Assembly: GCF_000275845.1 (NCBI RefSeq)
Contig: NW_006766887.1
Location: forward strand, 101,371 to 165,370
Length of the DNA: 64,000 nucleotides
Direction of reading: 5' to 3'
Source of the DNA: Dichomitus squalens LYAD-421 SS1
Taxonomy: Eukaryota > Basidiomycota > Agaricomycetes > Polyporales > Polyporaceae
Below the pieces are notes generated by a model, which searched no databases, was not told where the DNA came from, and saw nothing but the letters and a program-made list of their open reading frames with translations. Within the stretch, counting starts at the first letter, position 1. Each line of letters begins with the position of its first letter. This document shows, piece by piece, positions 57,713-64,000 of the stretch. Made by a program: the position numbers and the translations under genes.

Positions 57713-60377
57713 ATGCAACCCTCCCAGCTCGAGATTCAGCGCGAGGTCGAAGCTCTCCGTGACATCAGACGACGGTCCACTGCTCAAGGTGGTCCCGGCT
57801 CTCTCATCCTTGACCCCGATCTCCCCAGTGAGGCCTCCCAGGCTCAGGCCGCGTACTGGTCGCCCACAGACGACTCGAGCAGCAGCTCGCATGACAGCCA
57901 TCTCGATGATAGCTCCGTCGAGGCGCATGACGATCCCTTCCATCTCTTCTGGGTTCCCGCTGGAGTTCATCCAGAACTCGCACCAAAGGAGTTTCGGGAA
58001 TTTCTGAAGGAACATGCGCGATCCGACGGCACTTCTACGCCTGGCCCGGGACGCTCAAATTCAGTCGGGTCCACTAGCTCAGGGCTTGGGCGGAAGAGGT
58101 CGATGCTCAGTAGGCAGTACAAGCCTTCTGCCAATGACGGTGTAGGCGAACAGGAGGAAAAGGTCGTGCCCCTTCGGCGGAATCGGTCGAGCTATGTCAA
58201 CGTTGTGCCGCAGTTGACTATCAGCGACCTCCAGAAGCTGGAGGAATTGGCGGAGGAGGCGTCCCAAAGCGATGATCCCACGAAGCTGCGAAGCGTGTTG
58301 AGGAGGAGCCTGAGCTTAAACATCGCCCCGTCCGGTATGTATACCGCACTTCATACTCGTGCTCTCGAGCCGTACCAATCATGTCGCTCTAGTGATCGAC
58401 CAAATGGACGATCTCAGGGATCCTGGAGATGATGTCGATGCTCCCATAATCGTCCCCCCGCCTGGCCAGGTCCTGCGTCGGACTGCACGCACGAAAATTC
58501 GCAAAGCAGGGACGGGCGAAGGAGCACATCGCTTCACAGCCACACGACGGCGAAAATCTGTTGGACGTGCCGCTACCATGGAACCGCGCTCCTCTAGCGA
58601 CTTATCGTCCAGTGACCATGGCGAGACTGAGACCATTCGTCGGGTACCTCGATCGACAGAAGATGTTCCGGAGGTCCCACCCCTCCCGCGACCAGAGTCG
58701 TACAGCGTGGAGTCCGCCATCTACGATGCCTATGCCCAGGAGGAGGCCGAGCATGTTATCGAGCCTCCCGTGATATCGAGGAGCCCGGATATTGTCACCA
58801 AGCTTGTGCCTGACTCACGTCCCTCTGTCGAAGAGCCTGAGCTGAAGCCAGAATTATCATCAAGCATCGTCGAACCCTTCATCCATCAGCCTCAACCCCA
58901 GCGAGCACTTGCGCCACCCTCTCCCGCGGATTCTCCTATCCCTCCGAGAACGCCCTCACCTTCTACGCCTGACCTGACGACCTCGCCGTCCACTTCCGAC
59001 AGCACTCATCACGCAAGACCTCCTCTTCCTCATACCGTTAGCACACATCATCCGCCTTCACCGACGCCGTCTGAGAATCGACGCGAGAAGGACAAGAAAG
59101 GCCTGTTCGGAAAGTGGGGCAGCGACAAGAGCAGCAAGAAGCACAAGGAGAAGGCCGAGCGCGAGAAAGAGAAAGAGACAGGCTTCTTCGGTTCGCTTTT
59201 CGGCTCGAAAAAGAAGGCCGAGGAGTCGCAGCCCGTGAGCTCAGGCGCCGCCGGGCGTGAAACGGCAGTAGCACTTTTGGGGGCATCCAAGTCCTCGAAG
59301 AACTATGTTCCGCCTCCCTCACCTCAGCTTGGGTCGTACGCCCGATACCCCATCCACGTCGAGCGCGCCATATACCGCCTCAGTCACATCAAGCTTGCCA
59401 ACCCACGGCGGCCTCTATACGAGCAGGTTCTCATCAGTAACCTGATGTTCTGGTATCTTGGTGTCATCAACAAGACCGGTCAGAACCAGGGACAGGGCCA
59501 GGGTCAGAACGCCAATGCACAGGGAGTGGCAGTCGTCCCCTCACCTGACAAGGAACGGGAGGAGCGGGAAGAGAGGGAACGGGCTGAGAAGGAGCGCGAG
59601 AAGCAGGAGCGGAAAGATGGCCAGCGGAAGGGCAGTCTCACCAAACCTGCACCGAACGGCTCCAGAAGAGCAGAAACGCCAGTGAGGGGCCCGCAATACG
59701 AGATGCAGCATCGTGCCATGGAACAAAGCTACGTCGCGTACGGCTCGTCATCCAACGGTAGCCCACCCCCAGTGCGGACATCATCGGCCCCCCCGCCACC
59801 GATGAATCTGCCTCATCGCTCCTCTCCTCAACAGTCGCAGTATTCCGTACAGCTTGTGCAGCCGCAACCCCGGCAGCCGACCCTGCCGGGTAGCTCGACG
59901 ACCCAGTACTTCGAGATCGGCGAGTCATCGCCGGTCACTCCGCAACAATACCCGTTCGTCGTGACCGGTACGCCACACTTACCCCCAGGAGCTATGCCAC
60001 CCGTCGCTGTCGAACAGACGTGGATTTCGCAGGGACAGAGCAGCATAGCGATGAGTCATGGAGGCTCGTCGCCCCCTCCAAGACAAGCGTCGCCGCCCAC
60101 GTCTCCGTCGTCTCCAGGGCGTAGACCACGATCGCCCCCGCAGACAAACCGTTACGCACCTCAGCAGGAGAAGCAGGGGTACGGCCAGCCAGTCGGGTAC
60201 AGGTCACCAGGACGGTCATTGTCTGCGACGGCTGCACCTTCCCCGGCGATGGCTCCGGTGAATGGGAAGGTGAAGAAGGTGATGAGTGCGCATGCAGTCC
60301 CTCCGAGGCAAGCGAGTGAGGACGAGGATATCCCGCTCGCGATGTGGCAACAGCAGCAACGGAGAAAGGACTATTGA
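57713..60377 (+). CDS. Zds1-like protein with C-terminal Zds domain (868 aa)
   Basis: Yeast Zds1/Zds2 bind PP2A-Cdc55 through their C-terminal domain and control mitotic entry and polarity. Two exons (57713-58334, 58393-60377) total 2607 nt. The N-terminal part includes MQPSQLEIQREVEALRDIRR and HLFWVPAGVHPELAPKEFREF, which fits the family. The signature Zds C domain is at about 520-566 (YPIHVERAIYRLSHIKLANP, then LYEQVLISNLMFWYLGVIN). Lys/Glu-rich segments flank it, one of them before it with KKGLFGKWGSDKSSKKHKEK. The remaining about 300 residues are Pro/Ser/Gln-rich and disordered. The PP2A role is inferred from the domain. Confidence 0.88.
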
Positions 60378-62263
60378 ATGCCTCCTTGCGTTGCCGCTAC
60401 GAACTGCTCTCAAACGCACTGCGTACGTTTGTTGCTGTTTCTCGTGTTAACTTCGGTACTCATCTCCCCTGCCTCTCCCATTTCAGGTTATCTCCACCGT
60501 CGCAGCCGTCGCCGCTTTCTCTCGGACGCGTACCCATGGTCCCCGCATGTACTCTTCTCCCGTGTTGTGTTCGATCGCTTCGTTCTTTCCACATCTAGAC
60601 TTCTCTCCGTGGGTAACAATGAGGCTCTCTTACGTACCCTCATCCGTACTTATCGAGTACCATACCTGGCTTACGCATCTCTGTTTTCCACCCAGCATCT
60701 ACCACAATCGCGCTTCCGCATGCATAGTTCTGTGCCTTGTTTTCTTCGGACATCAGTATTCTCTCACATGTCACTTCGCTATTCCCACAATTGATGACTC
60801 TTGCACCTCCTCGTCGCCTCAGCCGCCACGCTCATCACTCGCACGCTCACCTACGCCATCCGAACCCTCAAGTCTTCTTCGTCACGATCACCCCTTCACG
60901 AGCTTCATGAGAACTATGCTTCCGTCTTCACTACCACTACCATCTTGACCGGTTGTATTTTACTTGTCTCCTTCGAGGACTGTTGGGATGCTGCTACATG
61001 TCCATTGACCATCGTACATTACAATATGCTGCCCTATGCAACCACATAGTGACTTTCTCCTGTTCTCCCATCCTCGGTCCCAAGCGGCGCCAGGTGGGGG
61101 GGGGGCGGACCTCCCCTGCTATTCGGACTCTTCATATTTAGTCTGATCACATACAACTCCTAGTCCAGTCAGAACTGTATCGGCAGAAAAAATAAAGCGA
61201 TGGGCCCGTCGAAGTGCGGCGTAGCATTTGTATGTTAGGATCATCATCTCATACATCCCGTTCTCCTCTAAATATGTACGAAGTGGCGGGGCCTTTCAGG
61301 GTTATTTGAGCGGTTTGTACCATGGGTACATAGTAGCTGGGTTAACAATGCGGTATAAAAATGGAATACCCACAATTCTATTCCACGGCGTTGCGTGCCT
61401 ATTGCAGGGACCGTTGTTCTCACCATCGATCGTCATCGATAGCTCAAGGGCGACAATGTTCGTCGAAGGCTTGGCCCCAAAGGAAAGCCCTTGTGAGACC
61501 GGCAGGCGCCGTGAGTTGGACGATGGCCAAGCTTAAAGCTTGAAGCGACGGAGCACACTCCGAGCGCGCGAAGCTGGCAACGATGTAGGACGTCGCGAGC
61601 TCCCGACTCAGCTCGACTCTGAGCAGCTGTACAACATCTTTCGAGGCTGTCTGGGGTTAACAAGGAGGTCTAGACAAGAGACCGGACTTAAGTGGATATG
61701 ACACCGCGAGCGCAGATGCAAACAAGCCCCCGAAGCGGCCGGTGTTCAAAATAGAGAGCTCATGCATCGTGGACAACAATTGATGAAGCTTCAATGGGTC
61801 CGAGGGCAGAGAGGACCGCGGACAGGAAGCCAGATACCGGGGTTTTCTTAATCTGCAGAGCGGGTTTCCCAGGACCCATGGACAAAGTGGTGCGGCCTAC
61901 GACAGGGAATTTGACCGGCTACCAATGCGGATCCAGAGCTGCAGCCTCAGTTGACGGATGGGCAGGACTGAGAACGCGATAAAGTCACAGTACTGACACC
62001 TACGTACGGACGGGCAAGCTCGCGGTCGTGCTACGACCGACTCCATCCGGATAATCAAGGCAGATAACAGACGGCGTCTTGAGGTTAATTCGTTCCCAGA
62101 GCCACAACAGATGAGTACCGGCTTTCCAGTCAAAGGCCGCTCTGGTGGAAACCAAGATGGTAATGTGTGAGTAAAGTGCAGGGCCGATCGTGAATGGGAA
62201 GGGAGTATTGCACGCTCAGGCAGAACTGCAACCAGGAGCAGGCCACAGCCGACCGCCCATATG
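60378..62263. other. 1.9 kb intergenic region, no gene recognised
   Basis: The first about 600 nt are pyrimidine-rich and probably contain the ZDS1-like 3' UTR. A run of ten G lies near 61096-61105. No other feature was recognised. Confidence 0.55.
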
Positions 62264-62270
62264 TATATAA
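62264..62270 (+). promoter_or_regulatory. TATA box of UBC6
   Basis: TATATAA lies about 107 nt upstream of the UBC6 start codon, followed closely by a CACGTG E-box-like hexamer. Confidence 0.6.
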
Positions 62271-62376
62271 GGCCACGTGAACCACATGGATCGCTCACCA
62301 CTGCCATCGACCCCTTCACACAACACCACCACCGTCGTCCCGCCTCTATCCCCGTCTACTGCATATATTGTTAACC

Positions 62377-63775
62377 ATGGCTTCCAAGGCAGCTTACAAG
62401 CGGGTGCGTTGGACCTCTCTGGCAGACTTGCTTGCCTGGATAGTCGCTGATGGCCCCCTCAGCTCAGTAAGGAGTATGTCGCTATGCAGAAGGAGCCTCC
62501 TCCGTTCGTCTGGGCTGCGCCTGATGAGAAGAACATCTTAACCTGTGAGTACTACTCCGAGTACACTCCTTTACGTACGCTGAGACCGGCCGCCGCAGGG
62601 AATTACATCATTGTACGTCCGCGAGTTTCTTGTGAAACACTGTATCGTGCTGAACTACTGTAGCGAGGACCTCCGGACTCCCCTTTTGCTGGTGGCGAGT
62701 ATCATGGCGTCTTGCTGTTTCCATCGGAATACCCATTTAAGCCTCCAGGGATCAAGGTGCGCCCTCATTGCGATCCACGTTCCTGCACGTTTCCAATCTA
62801 CCGCCTAGATGATAACGCCCTCGGGCCGCTTCCAACCAGACAAGAAGATCTGTTTCTCAATGTCTGATTTCCATCCTGGCTCGGTGAGACCCATCACACC
62901 ATGTCCCGTTCCTTCCATTTGAGTCTGCTCACATCCTCTTCCGGTCCATAGTGGAATCCCGCATGGAGCGTAGCGACAATGTCAGTTCCGCCTCCGTGTG
63001 CCGCCCGCATAGTTTCTTTTCACACGCTGACTCATGCTTCGGCGTTTTCGATCGAACAGATTGACGGGCTTGTTGTCGTTCATGCTCTCAGATGAGATGA
63101 CCACAGGCTCTGTGACGTCCACCGACGCCGAGAAGCGCGCTTACGCCGCACGCAGTCACTCCTGGAATCTGCAACAGAAGCGGTTCAAAGAAGCATTCCC
63201 AGAAGTAAGCTTCCTGACCCTCATCCGTTCATCTGTTTCTCCCTGTTTCTACCGTATCGCGACGCCAAAGGACCTGATCTCGATGAGATCAAGGTTGATA
63301 GCGTCGATGCGGATGCGAACAGGCCTCCACTCGTCGTACGACCATGTCCTACGACGATGGAGTTGCTTCTGCAATGGGCTATGGTCTCACTTGCTTGATG
63401 ATGCTCACGCCTTTCGTATCGTGTCACGCCGACCGCTAACATCTGTTTCCCCTGTAGTACTGCACACCAGCCGTACGCGATCTTCCCAACATGGCACAGA
63501 AGGAACGCGGTGTATCCCCAGCACCAGCGACCACCTCCTCCCCTTCTCCCGCACCCCCCGCCCAAACGCCATCGCAAGCACCACCAGCGCAGCCGGCTGC
63601 CGCCGCAACGAGCGAGAAGGCGGTGAGTCGATCACCAAATGGGATTAACTCCCCAGGTGACCACGCTGCGCAAGGATGGGCAGCTGGACTAAGACAAGTG
63701 ATCTGGGAAAAGTGGCGGTGGGGCGTGATACTCGCGCTCGCTCTCGTAGTCTCTCGCATGTCTTCCAGCAACTGA
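62377..63775 (+). CDS. UBC6: Tail-anchored ubiquitin-conjugating enzyme Ubc6 (260 aa)
   Basis: Ubc6 (UBE2J2 type) is the ER membrane E2 of ER-associated degradation. The eight exons are 62377-62403, 62463-62544, 62599-62612, 62664-62756, 62809-62883, 62952-62980, 63060-63204 and 63458-63775, totalling 783 nt; the third exon is just 14 nt. The protein begins MASKAAYKRLSKEYVAMQKEP. It shows FAGGEYHGVLLFPSEYPFKP, the active-site Cys at residue 87 in ICFSMSDFHPGSWNP, and TGLLSFMLSDEMTTGSV. A Pro/Ala-rich linker follows, then a hydrophobic tail anchor (WGVILALALVVS) four residues from the end. Intron 7 is long (253 nt). A GTGAGT...CCCAG stretch in the last exon (about 63621-63656) could be removed as a 36 nt intron, but this is too short to be likely. 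Confidence 0.94.
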
Positions 63776-64000
63776 CGACGGCAGCCCCCACGCCCCGTCA
63801 TCGTGTTCGGGATGGATCGCGTGATCCTGATCGTCGACGTTCAACTTTGCGGCGAGATGAGGGTCGTGTGGCGTCATTGCTGGCCGTTGACTCGCGGCGG
63901 GTGGCGTCGAACGGCGGTGCAAGCAATGTGTCCTTTCTTTACCCCCTCTTCCCCTCTACCGCCCTTCCATTCATTCCATCTATGTCGAATAGCATCGTAT

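Noticed and set aside
63621..63656. A possible extra intron in the last UBC6 exon
   Set aside because: At 36 nt it is shorter than any other intron in the window, and the frame is open through it.

Overview
The window looks like a piece of a basidiomycete (Agaricomycetes, probably polypore-like) nuclear chromosome. Conserved genes are cut by many 50-75 nt introns with GTRNGY donors and short exons. The gene set (Far1-like RING/PH/VWA scaffold, Qns1, Sec6, Mms2, Hse1, anoctamin, Bud20, Dap3, CPS1-type peptidase, Zds1, Ubc6) is typical of a filamentous fungus. I built splice models by hand. For every recognised gene the exon lengths sum to a multiple of three and give proteins of family-typical length, except Hse1, which carries an extra long tail.

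Layout. 0-8 kb: gene-poor, repeat-rich DNA with a small disordered ORF (405-983) and the left copy of a ~4.4 kb element carrying a 430-aa disordered-protein gene (4313-5712). 8.8-22.5 kb: FAR1-like (-), NAD+ synthetase QNS1 (+) and exocyst SEC6 (-). 22.6-27.7 kb: the same element again, inverted, so that the three housekeeping genes sit between two inverted copies. 27.9-28.6 kb: a secreted Val/Pro/Gln-repeat protein with micro-exons. 30-34 kb: divergent MMS2 (-) and HSE1 (+) around a 245 bp shared promoter. 34.6 kb: an intron-containing tRNA-Met. 35-37.7 kb: anoctamin. 39.7-42.8 kb: a 1004-aa disordered protein. 46.8-47.2 kb: a 144-aa orphan. 47.9-51.7 kb: BUD20 (-) and DAP3 (+), divergent, interrupted by a 119-N gap whose two sides are an identical 950 bp sequence, almost certainly an unmerged contig overlap. 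52.0-52.6 kb: a small candidate gene containing a tandem family of near-identical intron-like units. 53.9-56.5 kb: CPS1-type peptidase. 57.7-60.4 kb: ZDS1-like. 62.4-63.8 kb: UBC6.

The genes do not form one pathway, but several themes recur. Ubiquitin and ESCRT functions are represented by MMS2, UBC6, HSE1 and the RING of FAR1. Polarity and secretion are represented by FAR1, SEC6, ZDS1 and anoctamin. Ribosome biogenesis is represented by BUD20 (cytosolic 60S) and DAP3 (mitochondrial 28S). The most unusual signals are the inverted element copies with strongly uneven divergence (about 97% identical core, about 80% flanks, estimated by eye), the tandem intron-like units at 52.05-52.60 kb, the micro-exon secreted repeat protein, and the assembly duplication at 48-50 kb.
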